From Plantibacter flavus (GTDB lineage Bacteria > Actinomycetota > Actinomycetes > Actinomycetales > Microbacteriaceae): a DNA stretch of 64,000 nucleotides. The DNA is taken from assembly GCF_900177615.1 (NCBI RefSeq), contig NZ_FXAP01000005.1, forward strand, positions 348,030 to 412,029. Direction: 5' to 3'. Under the pieces are notes generated by a model, which ran no database searches, was not told the DNA's origin, and worked only from the letters and a program-made list of their open reading frames with translations. The position numbers were made by a program, and so were the translations under genes. Shown in pieces: positions 34,290 through 43,279 of the stretch; the first letter of the stretch is position 1, and every line of letters begins with the position of its first letter.

Positions 34290-34895
34290 TCAGCTCGACC
34301 GGAGCGACGCGTAGAACGCGCGGGCGTCGTCCCACGTCGGCAGCAGGCCGGCCGCTGCCGCCTCCGACAGGCCGGGAGCCTCGGTGTCCTTCGGCGACAG
34401 GAGCGGTGTTCCTGCCGCGTCCGGGATGACGAGTCCGATCTCCGGGTCGAGCGGGTTGATGCCATGCTCGCGGTCAGGACGGTACACGTCGGTGACGAGG
34501 TAGCTGACGGTCGCATCGTCGGTCAGCGCCACGAAGCAGTGCCCGAGCCCCTCGGAGATGAAGATCGCCTTGCGGTCGGTGTCGTCGAGCAGCACCGAGT
34601 CGACCTGGCCGAACGTCGGCGAACCGACGCGGATGTCGATGACGTAGTCGAGGACCGCGCCACGCGTCGCCGTGACGTACTTCGCCTGCCCGATCGGGAT
34701 GTCGGCGAAGTGGATGCCACGGACGGAGCCGCGCTTGGACACGGACGTGTTCGACTGGGCGAGCTTGATCGAGCGACCGCTCGCCTCCTCGAGCTTGTCG
34801 AAGCGGTACCACTCCAGGAAGACACCTCGGTCGTCGCCGAACTGCTTCGGCGTGATCTCGTAGCTGTCTGGGACGTTCAGTTCTCGGATCTGCAC
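34290..34895 (-). CDS. rmlC: dTDP-4-dehydrorhamnose 3,5-epimerase
   Basis: The 201-residue cupin protein has PKQFGDDRGVFLEWYRFDKL, QSNTSVSKRGSVRGIHFADI with the catalytic histidine of RGIHF, AKYVTATRGAVLDYVIDIRV and ISEGLGHCFVALTDDATVSY, all RmlC landmarks. It inverts C3 and C5 of dTDP-4-keto-6-deoxyglucose. Size is usual (about 180-200). The GTG start at 34895 is fixed by a TAGGAT box exactly 6 bp upstream. It is followed at 4 bp by the methyltransferase, and it is divergent from the GtrA gene. In many actinobacteria rmlB lies nearby; here it does not. Confidence 0.95.
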   Translation of the reverse strand: MQIRELNVPDSYEITPKQFGDDRGVFLEWYRFDKLEEASGRSIKLAQSNTSVSKRGSVRGIHFADIPIGQAKYVTATRGAVLDYVIDIRVGSPTFGQVDSVLLDDTDRKAIFISEGLGHCFVALTDDATVSYLVTDVYRPDREHGINPLDPEIGLVIPDAAGTPLLSPKDTEAPGLSEAAAAGLLPTWDDARAFYASLRSS

Positions 34896-34901
34896 CCGGC
34901 G

Positions 34902-34907
34902 ATCCTA
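34902..34907 (-). promoter_or_regulatory. -10 box TAGGAT, leaderless promoter of rmlC
   Basis: TAGGAT on the minus strand ends exactly 6 bp before GTG 34895; there is no room for a ribosome-binding site. Confidence 0.6.
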
Positions 34908-35009
34908 CCAATCCGTCGACTGCCGCGGCACTCTGTGACAACGCTCACAGCGCACGGAGCGGCGTCCCCTGTGATACTCGAACGATCGGTTTCGTCGTTT
35001 GGGAGCAAC

Positions 35010-35582
35010 ATGGAGCGCCTCAAGAGGCTCGCAGAGCGCGTCTGGTTCGGCATCGCGCAGTACGCGCTCAAGTTCGGCGTCGTCGGGCTCATCGGGTTCG
35101 GCATCGACATCGCCCTGTTCAACCTGCTGCGGCTCGGCGTGTTCGGACACGATCACGCCCTGCAGTCGCCCATCGGGGCGAAGGCCGTCAGCGTCTCGGT
35201 CGCCATCGTCTTCAACTGGATCGGCAATCGCTACTGGACGTTCCGTGAGCACCGTCGCAAGAACTTCGTCCTCGAGCTCGTCGAGTACGTGGTCGTGTCG
35301 CTCGGCGGCATGGGGATCGCGCTCCTCTGCCTCTACATCAGCCACTACGTTCTCGGGTACGACACGCTCCTCGCCGACAACATCGCGAGCAACGTCATCG
35401 GGCTGGGCCTCGGCACGCTGTTCCGGTTCGCCTTGTACCGCTACTGGGTCTACGGGCACCATCGTAAGGACGGTCTCGCATCGGCAGCCCGCGTCGAGGA
35501 AGCACAGCGGACGATCTTCGAAGAACCCCCATCGCGGACCGGCACGGTCAGGGAGCCGACAGACCGCCCTTCCCTCGGCTGA
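35010..35582 (+). CDS. GtrA family membrane protein
   Basis: The 190-residue protein has four membrane spans in the GtrA pattern: YALKFGVVGLIGFGIDIALF, then VSVSVAIVFNWIGNRYWTFR with the conserved F-N-(Y/W)-x-x-x-R-x-W-x-F element, a third and fourth helix, and FRFALYRYWVYG at the end. GtrA proteins are thought to flip undecaprenyl-phosphate-linked sugars made by GtrB-like transferases, two of which are present in the locus. ATG 35010 has GGGAG upstream and an extended -10 (TGTGATACT) at 34969-34977. The C-terminal 40 residues are polar. It is divergent from rmlC. Confidence 0.85.
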   Translation: MERLKRLAERVWFGIAQYALKFGVVGLIGFGIDIALFNLLRLGVFGHDHALQSPIGAKAVSVSVAIVFNWIGNRYWTFREHRRKNFVLELVEYVVVSLGGMGIALLCLYISHYVLGYDTLLADNIASNVIGLGLGTLFRFALYRYWVYGHHRKDGLASAARVEEAQRTIFEEPPSRTGTVREPTDRPSLG

Positions 35583-35690
35583 GGCGGACACCGGTTCCGC
35601 GGCGGCTCGGGGTGTCCGGTCCCGACCGTCCAGACCTCCCGAAGCCCCACACGTTACGATGACTTCGCCCCATCGGAGAGGAACCACACC

Positions 35691-36542
35691 TTGTCTTATC
35701 TCATCACCGGAGCCTCCGGCATGCTCGGCCATGACCTGCAGGAGGCCCTCGTGGGCCGTCCGGTCACCGCCCTCGGCCGCGCCGAGCTCGACGTGACGGA
35801 TCTCGAGGCCGTCCGCGCCGCTGTCGCAGGCCACTCGGCGGTCATCAACGCCGCCGCCTACACGAAGGTCGACGACGCCGAAACGAACGAGGCCGACGCG
35901 GCCGCGGTGAACGCCATCGGAGCCCGCAATCTCGCGGTGGCCGCGCGTGAGGCCGGGGCGAAGCTGGTCCAGGTGTCCACCGACTACGTCTTCGACGGTT
36001 CCGCCACCTCGCCATACCAGGAGGACCACCCGCTCGCGCCGATCAGCGCTTACGGCCGGACGAAGGCCGACGGTGAGCGTGCCGTCCTCGCGGAACACCC
36101 GGACGGGTCGTACATCGTCCGTACGGCCTGGCTGTACGGGAAGAACGGACCGAACTTCGCCGCGACGATGGCGAAGCTGGCGGCGAACGGCGTCGATCCG
36201 GGCGTCGTGACCGACCAGCTGGGACAGCCGACCTGGACGGCGGACCTGGCTGCGCAGATCGTCGCGCTGCTCGATGCTGACGCGCCGGCTGGGGTGTACC
36301 ACGGCACGAACGGCGGGCAGGCCTCCTGGTACGAGTTCGCACAGGCCGTCTTCGCGGCGGTCGGCGCGGACCCTGCCCGCGTCTCCCCCACCGACAGCTC
36401 CGCCTTCGTCCGTCCTGCGCCGCGCCCCGCCTACTCGGTGCTGGGCCACGACGCCTGGGCCGTCGCAGGTCTGGCGCCGATGCGCGACTGGCGTGAGGCC
36501 TTCGACGCAGCGACGCAGCACGGCGTCGTGACGGCACCGTGA
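35691..36542 (+). CDS. rmlD: dTDP-4-dehydrorhamnose reductase
   Basis: The 283-residue protein has LITGASGMLGHDLQEALVGR (NADPH loop), NAAAYTKVDDAETNEADAAA, VQVSTDYVFDGSA and the catalytic Y-X3-K in ISAYGRTKADGERAV, followed by RTAWLYGKNGPNFAATM. These are RmlD signatures; the enzyme makes dTDP-L-rhamnose in the last step. The start is TTG 35691, supported by GGAGAGGA 8 bp upstream, and a TACGAT -10 box at 35655-35660 gives a leader of about 25 nt. This is a conventional leadered gene, unlike many neighbours. It is coupled to a GT4 gene by GTGA overlap, suggesting that transferase uses dTDP-rhamnose. Confidence 0.95.
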   Translation: MSYLITGASGMLGHDLQEALVGRPVTALGRAELDVTDLEAVRAAVAGHSAVINAAAYTKVDDAETNEADAAAVNAIGARNLAVAAREAGAKLVQVSTDYVFDGSATSPYQEDHPLAPISAYGRTKADGERAVLAEHPDGSYIVRTAWLYGKNGPNFAATMAKLAANGVDPGVVTDQLGQPTWTADLAAQIVALLDADAPAGVYHGTNGGQASWYEFAQAVFAAVGADPARVSPTDSSAFVRPAPRPAYSVLGHDAWAVAGLAPMRDWREAFDAATQHGVVTAP

Positions 36543-37675
36543 CGACGCTCCGGGTCGTCGTCGACCAGATCGTCGCTCCGGTGGCCGGCGGTGTCGGCCG
36601 GTACTCCGAGGAGCTCACCCGCGAGATCATCGCGAGCGCCCCTCCCGGCTGCGACGTCGAAGGCATCGTCTCCGCGGTGTCGAAGGAGAAGGTCGACCTC
36701 CTCGAGTCGAAGCTGCCGGGCCTCGCAGCCCTGCACCGCACGACGCTGCCTCGGCGTGAACTCAGCGCCGCCTGGCAGCTCGGTATCGTCACGCCCGGCG
36801 CCGGCACCGGCATGGTGCACGCGCCGGGTCTCCTCGCTCCACTCAGCAGGCACGATCGCATCAACGACGGCAATCAGATCGTCGTCACCGTTCACGACAC
36901 ACTCGCCTGGTCGCACCCGTCCTCGCTGACACCGTTGTCGGTCAGCTGGCAGAAGGCCATGGTGAAACGCGCCCGAAAACACGCCGACGCCATCGTCGTC
37001 CCGACCCACGCCGTGGCAGACGAACTGCGTCAGATCATCGACCTCGGCGACCGGGTCCGCGTCATCGGAGGCGCCGCCGCATCCACCCTCGCCCTCCCCA
37101 CGGATGCCGACGGCCGAGCACGGACGCTCGACCTCCCCTCCGAGTACCTCGTCTCGGTCGGCTCGCTCGATCCGCGTCGCGGCATCACCGAGCTCATCAC
37201 CGGGCTCGGTCGTCCGGGAGCGCCCGACCTGCCACTCCTCATCGTCGGCACCGACAGTTGGGGAGACGTCACGCTCGCGCAGGTCGCCGACGAAGCGGGT
37301 CTTCCGGAGGGCCGCGTACGAGCACTCGGATTCCTCGACGACGCCGATCTGGCCGTCGTCCTCGACCGCGCCACCGCACTCGTGTACCCGAGTCTGGCCG
37401 AGGGTTTCGGCCTACCGCTCGTCGAGGCCTTCCGCTTCGGCACGCCCGTCATCCACTCCGACGTGCCCGCGCTCGTCGAGGTCGGCGGCGGAGCCGGTGT
37501 CGTCGTCGAGTCCGGCGCGAAGGGCTACGCCGACCGTCTGATCGCCACCATCAACGACGTCATCGGGGACAGCGAACGACTCGCTCGACTGCGGATCCTC
37601 GGCATGGACCGCGAGCAGGCGTTCAGCTGGCGCGACTCCGCAGAGCGCGTCTGGCAGCTGCACGCCGAGATCTGA
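36539..37675 (+). CDS. Family 4 glycosyltransferase, probable rhamnosyltransferase
   Basis: The 378-residue GT-B protein starts LRVVVDQIVAPVAGGVGRYS, with the PVAGGVGRY loop that recurs in actinobacterial GT4 enzymes encoded with rmlD. It has VTVHDTLAWSHPSSLTPLS, YLVSVGSLDPRRGI for the donor-domain start and PSLAEGFGLPLVEAFRFGTP, the EX7E motif (first Glu in AEGFGLPLVE). GTG 36539 overlaps the rmlD stop (GTGA), which is the basis for proposing dTDP-rhamnose as donor. It converges on the LCP gene after 11 bp. Confidence 0.85.
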   Translation: MTTLRVVVDQIVAPVAGGVGRYSEELTREIIASAPPGCDVEGIVSAVSKEKVDLLESKLPGLAALHRTTLPRRELSAAWQLGIVTPGAGTGMVHAPGLLAPLSRHDRINDGNQIVVTVHDTLAWSHPSSLTPLSVSWQKAMVKRARKHADAIVVPTHAVADELRQIIDLGDRVRVIGGAAASTLALPTDADGRARTLDLPSEYLVSVGSLDPRRGITELITGLGRPGAPDLPLLIVGTDSWGDVTLAQVADEAGLPEGRVRALGFLDDADLAVVLDRATALVYPSLAEGFGLPLVEAFRFGTPVIHSDVPALVEVGGGAGVVVESGAKGYADRLIATINDVIGDSERLARLRILGMDREQAFSWRDSAERVWQLHAEI

Positions 37676-37686
37676 CCGGTCCCGGC

Positions 37687-39066
37687 TCAACCCGCGTCGG
37701 TCGGGTCAGCGGTCGGCGTTGGCGGCCAGAGCGTGTCCTGGACGGTCTGCTTGATGAGCCCGTAGTCGGGCTCGGTGGGGTCGATCAGCGGCGGCACGAA
37801 CTCCACGCTCGCGAGGCCGGCGGCCTTCGTCTTCCCGGCGAGGTTCACGAAGTACCCGAGCATCGACTGCGGGACATCCGTCTTCACGACGTCCGGGCTC
37901 GCCGCGGCGATCTCCTGGAAGCGCAACAAGACGTTCGTCGGGTTGAACTGCTTGAGCATCGCGTCCTGGAGTTCGCGCTGGCGGGCGATCCGGTCATAGT
38001 CGCTCGTCGAGTGCCTGGAGCGCGCGTACATGAGTGCGGTCCGACCGTCCATGACCTGCTTACCGGGCTCGATCCACTCGGTGACGTCGTTGAGGTCCTC
38101 ATCGCCGTCCATCGGGAGCCGCTGCGTCGGCGTCATGGTGATGCCGCCGAGCGCGTCGATGAGCGTCGCGAAGCCCTGCATGTCCACGAGCACGTAGTAC
38201 TGGATCTTCAGACCGGTCGCGCCCTCGGCCGCCTGCTTCATGGCCTCGATGCCCGGCTCACTTCCTGCGGCCTCGGCCTTCGGGAACAGCTCGGGGTTCT
38301 TGAGCTGGATCTCGGTATAGATGGAGTTCAGCTGGCAGACGTCGACGTCGCAGTCGTCCTCGTAGCCGTAGCCGTTCGGATACAGCGAGGCCATCTCGGA
38401 GCCCTCCGGGAACGGGACGGGGTCGAGGTCGCGCGGGAGCCCGAATGCGGTCGCTTTGCCCGTTTCGGCGTTGACGGCGACGACCGAGGTGCTGTCGGGT
38501 CGCAGTCCCTCGCGGTCGGCGCCGGCGTCACCCCCGAGGAGGAGGAAGGTGTAGTACCCGTCGACCGGTTCGACCGGTGCGGTCTGGGCGAAGATCGAGC
38601 CGATCGTGCCACGTGCGGAGCCCGCCACGACCGCACCATAGCCCGCTGTCCCGGCGACCGCGACGAGTGCCAACGTGGCGAAGAGCGCGACGCCGAGCCG
38701 CGCGTTCGGAGAGGCCCGCACGAGGCGGACGAGGCGCAGCGTGTCGAGGGTGAGGACGACCCACAGGACGGCGTAGAGAGCGAGGAGCACCTGCACGGCG
38801 GTCAGGGTGAACCAGTTCGTCGCGATGGTGATGACCGGGGCGGGCCAGAGCAGGTAGGCGACGACGGCCACGATCGCCACCACCCAGAGCGACAGGGTGC
38901 AGAAGAGTCCGAACCGCCCGAACTTCCGGTTGCCGGCGAGCACCTGCGCGGAGCCGGGGATCAGGAGGTTGAGGACGACGAGCCACCAGGCACGCTTGGT
39001 CATCACCTCGCGTGAACGGGTGTCGGGATACCGCATCGGCTTTGCGGCGGTGGCTGCACTCGTCAT
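37687..39066 (-). CDS. LytR-CpsA-Psr (LCP) family cell-wall glycopolymer transferase
   Basis: The 459-residue protein has a cytoplasmic N-terminus, about four membrane spans (25-155) and an extracytoplasmic LCP domain (about 165-400). Visible LCP elements are [40 protein letters not shown] with [20 protein letters not shown] and [23 protein letters not shown] enzymes move undecaprenyl-linked glycopolymers onto peptidoglycan. Four N-terminal spans rather than one is an actinobacterial variant. Its placement between the glycan locus and purE suits a ligase for the polymer made here. ATG 39066 overlaps the purE stop. Confidence 0.85.
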   Translation of the reverse strand: MTSAATAAKPMRYPDTRSREVMTKRAWWLVVLNLLIPGSAQVLAGNRKFGRFGLFCTLSLWVVAIVAVVAYLLWPAPVITIATNWFTLTAVQVLLALYAVLWVVLTLDTLRLVRLVRASPNARLGVALFATLALVAVAGTAGYGAVVAGSARGTIGSIFAQTAPVEPVDGYYTFLLLGGDAGADREGLRPDSTSVVAVNAETGKATAFGLPRDLDPVPFPEGSEMASLYPNGYGYEDDCDVDVCQLNSIYTEIQLKNPELFPKAEAAGSEPGIEAMKQAAEGATGLKIQYYVLVDMQGFATLIDALGGITMTPTQRLPMDGDEDLNDVTEWIEPGKQVMDGRTALMYARSRHSTSDYDRIARQRELQDAMLKQFNPTNVLLRFQEIAAASPDVVKTDVPQSMLGYFVNLAGKTKAAGLASVEFVPPLIDPTEPDYGLIKQTVQDTLWPPTPTADPTDAG

Positions 39067-39584
39067 AGCTGCGCTTTGAGGTTCCGGTTCTTCTCCTCGA
39101 CCGAGTCGGCGAGGGCCTCAGCGTAGGCGACGAGCGCCTGGTGCAGGGCGTCGTCGGCCGTGGCGAGGATCTTGACGGCGATCAGCGCGGCGTTCTTCGC
39201 GCCGCCGATCGACACGGTCGCGACCGGCACGCCCGCGGGCATCTGCACGATCGACAGGAGCGAATCGAGGCCGTCGAGGCGGGAGAGCGGGACCGGGACA
39301 CCGACCACCGGGAGGGTGGTGACGGAGGCGAGCATCCCGGGCAGGTGGGCTGCACCACCGGCACCGGCGATGACCACCTTCACCCCGCGACCGTGGGCGG
39401 CCTTGCCGTAGGCGATCATCTTCTCGGGCGTGCGGTGGGCCGACAGCACCTCGACCTCGAACGGCACGCCGAAGTCGCGGAGCACCTGCGCCGCATCGCT
39501 CATGACGTTCCAGTCGGAGTCCGAGCCCATCACGACGCCGACGAGCGGCGGGGCGTCAGGGGACGGGGCGGAGTTCTCGGGCAT
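39063..39584 (-). CDS. purE: N5-carboxyaminoimidazole ribonucleotide mutase
   Basis: The 173-residue protein has [33 protein letters not shown] with the SAHRTP catalytic segment, [20 protein letters not shown] and PVVGVPV, diagnostic for class I PurE, which isomerises N5-CAIR to CAIR in purine synthesis. The partner PurK, normally adjacent, lies 17 kb away at 56722-57867. ATG 39584 is preferred over ATG 39593 because a TACGAT box lies 7 bp upstream of it. Coupled to the LCP gene by ATGA. Confidence 0.95.
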   Translation of the reverse strand: MPENSAPSPDAPPLVGVVMGSDSDWNVMSDAAQVLRDFGVPFEVEVLSAHRTPEKMIAYGKAAHGRGVKVVIAGAGGAAHLPGMLASVTTLPVVGVPVPLSRLDGLDSLLSIVQMPAGVPVATVSIGGAKNAALIAVKILATADDALHQALVAYAEALADSVEEKNRNLKAQL

Positions 39585-39591
39585 GAGCACC

Positions 39592-39597
39592 ATCGTA
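39592..39597 (-). promoter_or_regulatory. -10 box TACGAT before purE
   Basis: TACGAT on the minus strand ends 7 bp before ATG 39584 and overlaps the alternative ATG 39593, which argues against that earlier start. Confidence 0.5.
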
Positions 39598-39717
39598 GAT
39601 CGCAGTGTCTGAAGATCGGCTCAGGACGCACCGCAGCTGCTGGACAAGCCCTCGCCCGGCGACCCCAGTCCGGGGACGTCTCCGCGGCGCGCGGCGCACC
39701 GGTCGACGGGCGTCTGG

Positions 39718-39723
39718 GACAAT
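39718..39723 (+). promoter_or_regulatory. -10 box GACAAT, leaderless promoter
   Basis: GACAAT ends exactly 6 bp before ATG 39730 of the VIT1-type transporter gene. Confidence 0.5.
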
Positions 39724-39729
39724 CGGCGG

Positions 39730-40833
39730 ATGAGCGAGTCGACCACGAACGGATCCGCGTCCCGCCAGGAACCACCCAGCCAGCGCGAGCTGCGGCGCTG
39801 GCGCGGGTACCTCGCCGACGAACGCGCCGAGGCCGCCGTCTACCGGGATCTCGCTGGCCGGCGGAGCGGTGAGGAGCGCGACATCCTGCTCGCGCTCGCC
39901 GAGGCCGAGAAACGCCACGAGTCGCACTGGATCGCCCTGCTCGGCGACGACGCCGGCAAGCCGCAACACGGTGACCTGCGGACCCGACTGCTCGGCTGGC
40001 TCGCGAGGCGGTTCGGATCCGTCTTCGTCCTGGCGCTCGTCCAGCGAGCCGAGTCGCGCTCGCCCTATGCGACCGAACGGGCGGCCACCGAGCGGATGGC
40101 CGCCGACGAGCAGATCCACGAGGAGGTCGTCCGGGGCCTGGCCGCCCGTGGACGCAACCGCCTGTCCGGAACCTTCCGGGCGGCCGTGTTCGGAGCGAAC
40201 GACGGACTCGTCTCGAACCTCGCTCTCGTCATCGGCATGAGCGCCACCGGGGTCGGCAACGGCGTCGTCCTCGCCGCCGGGCTCGCGGGCCTCCTGGCGG
40301 GTGCGCTGTCGATGGGTGCCGGTGAGTACGTCTCGGTCCGGTCGCAGCGCGAGCTGCTCGAGGCGTCCAGCCCTAACCCGGCGGCCGACGACGCCCTCCC
40401 CCACCTCGACGTCGACGCGAACGAACTCGCGCTCGTCTACCGGGCCCGTGGCATGGAGGTCGGCGAGGCCGAGGCACACGCTGCGGACGTCCTGGCCCGC
40501 GTCGGTGCGGGGACCTACGAGCGCGAGGCCCGTGCGGCGATGGAGCACGAGGCCATCGGGACCGGGCTCGGAGCCGCGCTCTCGAGCTTCTGCTTCTTCG
40601 CATCGGGCGCCGTCATCCCGGTCCTGCCCTACCTGTTCGGGCTGCAGGGTGTCGCCGCACTGCTCGTCGCCGCACTCCTGGTCGGGGTGGCCCTGCTCGG
40701 AACCGGCGCCGTCGTCGGGCTCCTCTCCGGCGGTCCACCGCTCCGCCGGGCACTGCGACAACTCGCGATCGGATACGGGGCGGCCGCGGCGACCTACGTG
40801 CTCGGCCTGCTCTTCGGCGCGAACGTCGGCTGA
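39730..40833 (+). CDS. Ferritin-like/VIT1 (CCC1) iron-manganese transporter
   Basis: The 367-residue protein fuses a ferritin-like four-helix domain (about 20-140) to a VIT1/CCC1 domain (about 145-367). Metal ligands of the first are visible in YLADERAEAAVYRDLA, LAEAEKRHESHWIALL and ADEQIHEEVVRGL. The second begins FRAAVFGANDGLVSNLALVI and has LSMGAGEYVSVRSQRELLEA, the core VIT1 motifs, with five membrane spans in all. Relatives such as bacterial MbfA export iron using H+ and protect from oxidative stress. The gene opens the 17-kb segment that separates purE from purK. Confidence 0.9.
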   Translation: MSESTTNGSASRQEPPSQRELRRWRGYLADERAEAAVYRDLAGRRSGEERDILLALAEAEKRHESHWIALLGDDAGKPQHGDLRTRLLGWLARRFGSVFVLALVQRAESRSPYATERAATERMAADEQIHEEVVRGLAARGRNRLSGTFRAAVFGANDGLVSNLALVIGMSATGVGNGVVLAAGLAGLLAGALSMGAGEYVSVRSQRELLEASSPNPAADDALPHLDVDANELALVYRARGMEVGEAEAHAADVLARVGAGTYEREARAAMEHEAIGTGLGAALSSFCFFASGAVIPVLPYLFGLQGVAALLVAALLVGVALLGTGAVVGLLSGGPPLRRALRQLAIGYGAAAATYVLGLLFGANVG

Positions 40834-40929
40834 CCCGATCGTCGGCCGTCCGCCGTCGACACCCGAAGCCGAAGCGAACCGGTCATCTGCCGTCCACGAG
40901 TGCGTCACCGGCGTTCCCTACGCTGAGCC

Positions 40930-40953
40930 CGCCGTCCGTCGACCCGGACGGCG
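40930..40953 (+). promoter_or_regulatory. Hairpin in the 5' region of the acyltransferase gene
   Basis: CGCCGTCCG and CGGACGGCG form a perfect 9-bp stem with a 6-nt loop (TCGACC). Its 3' arm abuts GAGGAG, the probable ribosome-binding site of GTG 40965. It could terminate upstream transcription or influence initiation. Confidence 0.4.
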
Positions 40954-40964
40954 GAGGAGACCGC

Positions 40965-43058
40965 GTGAGGCAGGTGCAGGAGCGGACCGGCGCGTCTCCC
41001 CTCCTCGGAGCGATTCCGCGCACACAACCCGACATCCAGCTGCTCCGCGCGATCGCCGTCCTGTCCGTCGTGGTCTTCCACCTGTCGTCGAGCCTCCTGC
41101 CCGGTGGGTACGTCGGCGTCGACGTGTTCTTCGTCGTCAGCGGCTATCTGATCACGAGCCACCTCGCACGCCAGGCCACCGAGACGGGCCGCATCGACCT
41201 CCCGGCGTTCTGGGCCCGCCGCATCCGGCGACTCCTGCCGGCCGCGCTGCTCGTCCTCGCCGTCACCGCGATCCTCGTCTGGCGGTTCGCTCCGCCGAGC
41301 GCCTGGACGCAGTTCTTCACCGAGACCGTGGCGGCCGGGACCTCCTGGGAGAACTGGTTCCTGGCCGGGAGCTCCGTCGACTACCTCGCGCAGGGAAGCG
41401 CCGCGTCGCCGGTCCAGCACTTCTGGTCGCTGTCCGTCGAAGAGCAGTTCTACCTCGCCTGGCCACTCGTCGTCGTGTTGTGCGTGTGGCTCACCCGGCG
41501 GCGAGCGTCGGACCTCCGCCGCACCCTCGGTGTGGCGCTCGGGATCATCGGTGCCGCCTCACTCCTGTGCTCGATCCTGTACACGGCGGCGGATCCGGCG
41601 CCGGCGTACTTCGCCACGCCGACCCGTGCCTGGGAGTTCGCGGCCGGCGGTCTGCTCGCACTCCTCGGGCCGGTCGTGGTCGTGCACCGCACTCGGTGGC
41701 GGACGGCCTCCGGCGTCCTCGGCGTCGTCCTCCTGGCGGTCGCGCTGGTCGCGTTCACCGAGCGGACGCCGTTCCCCGGGATCGCAGCCGCCTTCCCGGT
41801 CCTCGGGACGCTCCTCGTGATCGTCGGCGGGTCGTCGACCCACCGGTGGTCCGTGACGACCATTGCGCGCACCCGGGCGTCGCTCCTGCTCGGCGATCTC
41901 TCCTATTCGCTGTACCTGTGGCACTGGCCGCTCATCGTGGTCGCGCCGTGGGTGCTCGGCGTGCCCGTCCCGCTCGGCGACCCGCTCGGCCCGGCGATCG
42001 CCGCCGCACTCCTGGTCCTCGCCGTGATCCTCGCCGCGCTGACGAAACGGTTCGTCGAGGACCCCGTCCGACGAGCTCCCATCCTCACGCACGCACGCTC
42101 CGCGCGGACCGTCCTGCTGGCGGGCGCGGCGACCGCCCTCGTGCTCTGCATCCCGACGGCGGGGTTGCTGACCGTCGCCGCCGAGGAACGCACCCTCGCG
42201 AGCACCGTGGACACCTACCTCGCGGACGGCGAGCCGTGTTTCGGTGCCGATGCGGCCGTGTCGGGCTGCACCAATCCGGCGTTGGCGGACGAACTCCTGC
42301 CGCCGCTTTCGGTGCGGACCGAGGACACGGGCGACACCTTCCGGTGTTCCGCGGCGGCCGATGCGCCGGACTTCCCCGGCTGCACCTTCGGCTCCGAGCG
42401 CCCGGACGCCACGCGGGTCGCGCTCACCGGGAACTCGCACGCCACGATGCTCATCCCCGGCCTCGTCGACCAACTCGAGGCACGCAACTGGCGACTCGAC
42501 GTGTACGTCGGCAAGGGCTGCGAGTGGCGGACCCCGGGACCGGACGACTCGGTGGCCTGCGCCGCCCGGCGGACGCTCATGCAGCAGGCGTTCACCGGTG
42601 AGCGGCCGTACGACATCATCCTGGTGACCTCGAAGAGTCCGGACGAGACCTCGGTGGCCGAACGGGCCGCGATCCGAGGCGCGACGCTCGCGGCGTGGAG
42701 ACCGGTGCTCGAGCAGGGGACGTCGATCGTGGTGCTGCGGGACAATCCCCGCGTGCCGACCGAAGCGGCGGCGTGCGTCGACCGCACGAGCGCCGCCGAG
42801 CTCATCGCTGGGGCGTGCGCCTTCCCCGTGGCCGAGGCGTACCCGACGTTCGACCTGAACACCGCGACCGCGGCGATGACCGACGGCGCCGTGCCGGTCG
42901 TGGATCTCGGCGAGCTGTACTGCGCGGCCGGGACCTGTCCGCTCGCCGTCGGGAACGTGCTCGTCTATCGCGATCTGCACCACATCACGGCCACCTGGTC
43001 GCGGACCCTGGGACCGTTCCTCGTCGACCGGATCCGAGCCGCCACCTCCCGAGGATGA
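40965..43058 (+). CDS. OafA-type acyltransferase with SGNH domain
   Basis: The 697-residue protein has an N-terminal acyltransferase-3 domain of about ten membrane spans (about 25-400) and a C-terminal extracytoplasmic SGNH hydrolase-like domain (about 430-697). Family segments include AIAVLSVVVFHLSSSLLPGG with the catalytic histidine, GVDVFFVVSGYLI, FWARRIRRLLPAALL and LSVEEQFYLAWPL. The second domain has ALTGNSHATMLIPGLVDQLE for the nucleophile block and DLHHITATWSRTLGPFL for the catalytic Asp-x-x-His. It should O-acetylate a surface glycan or peptidoglycan. The GTG start has GAGGAG upstream. The only other acyltransferase in the window is broken. Confidence 0.9.
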   Translation: MRQVQERTGASPLLGAIPRTQPDIQLLRAIAVLSVVVFHLSSSLLPGGYVGVDVFFVVSGYLITSHLARQATETGRIDLPAFWARRIRRLLPAALLVLAVTAILVWRFAPPSAWTQFFTETVAAGTSWENWFLAGSSVDYLAQGSAASPVQHFWSLSVEEQFYLAWPLVVVLCVWLTRRRASDLRRTLGVALGIIGAASLLCSILYTAADPAPAYFATPTRAWEFAAGGLLALLGPVVVVHRTRWRTASGVLGVVLLAVALVAFTERTPFPGIAAAFPVLGTLLVIVGGSSTHRWSVTTIARTRASLLLGDLSYSLYLWHWPLIVVAPWVLGVPVPLGDPLGPAIAAALLVLAVILAALTKRFVEDPVRRAPILTHARSARTVLLAGAATALVLCIPTAGLLTVAAEERTLASTVDTYLADGEPCFGADAAVSGCTNPALADELLPPLSVRTEDTGDTFRCSAAADAPDFPGCTFGSERPDATRVALTGNSHATMLIPGLVDQLEARNWRLDVYVGKGCEWRTPGPDDSVACAARRTLMQQAFTGERPYDIILVTSKSPDETSVAERAAIRGATLAAWRPVLEQGTSIVVLRDNPRVPTEAAACVDRTSAAELIAGACAFPVAEAYPTFDLNTATAAMTDGAVPVVDLGELYCAAGTCPLAVGNVLVYRDLHHITATWSRTLGPFLVDRIRAATSRG

Positions 43059-43080
43059 CCAGTCCCCGATCGGGTGGAGT

Positions 43081-43247
43081 GCCAGCGCGGTGCGCCGACG
43101 CGAGGGTGTCGAACCCGGCGTCGGCGCGTTGCGCTGACGCGAGCGCGGCGGAACCGGCTCGACCGCGTGGCACACGCGTGAGCGCGCCCCTCCAGAGACC
43201 CGCGCTCACGTCCCCGACCCGCGGTGACGTCAGCGCACCGCGCTGGC
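43081..43247. repeat. Nested inverted repeats between convergent genes
   Basis: GCCAGCGCGGTGCGCCGACG at 43081 is matched, with about one mismatch, by the inverse GTCAGCGCACCGCGCTGGC ending at 43247. Inside is a perfect 10-bp hairpin, CGTGAGCGCG (43177-43186) and CGCGCTCACG (43201-43210). A related direct copy (TTGCGCTGACGCGAG) lies near 43130. The region separates the convergent acyltransferase and HMG-CoA synthase genes and may be a bidirectional terminator or a small mobile-repeat remnant. Confidence 0.5.
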
Positions 43248-43279
43248 GACAACCCAGGAGAGCTCGGGCGTGGGCGCGG

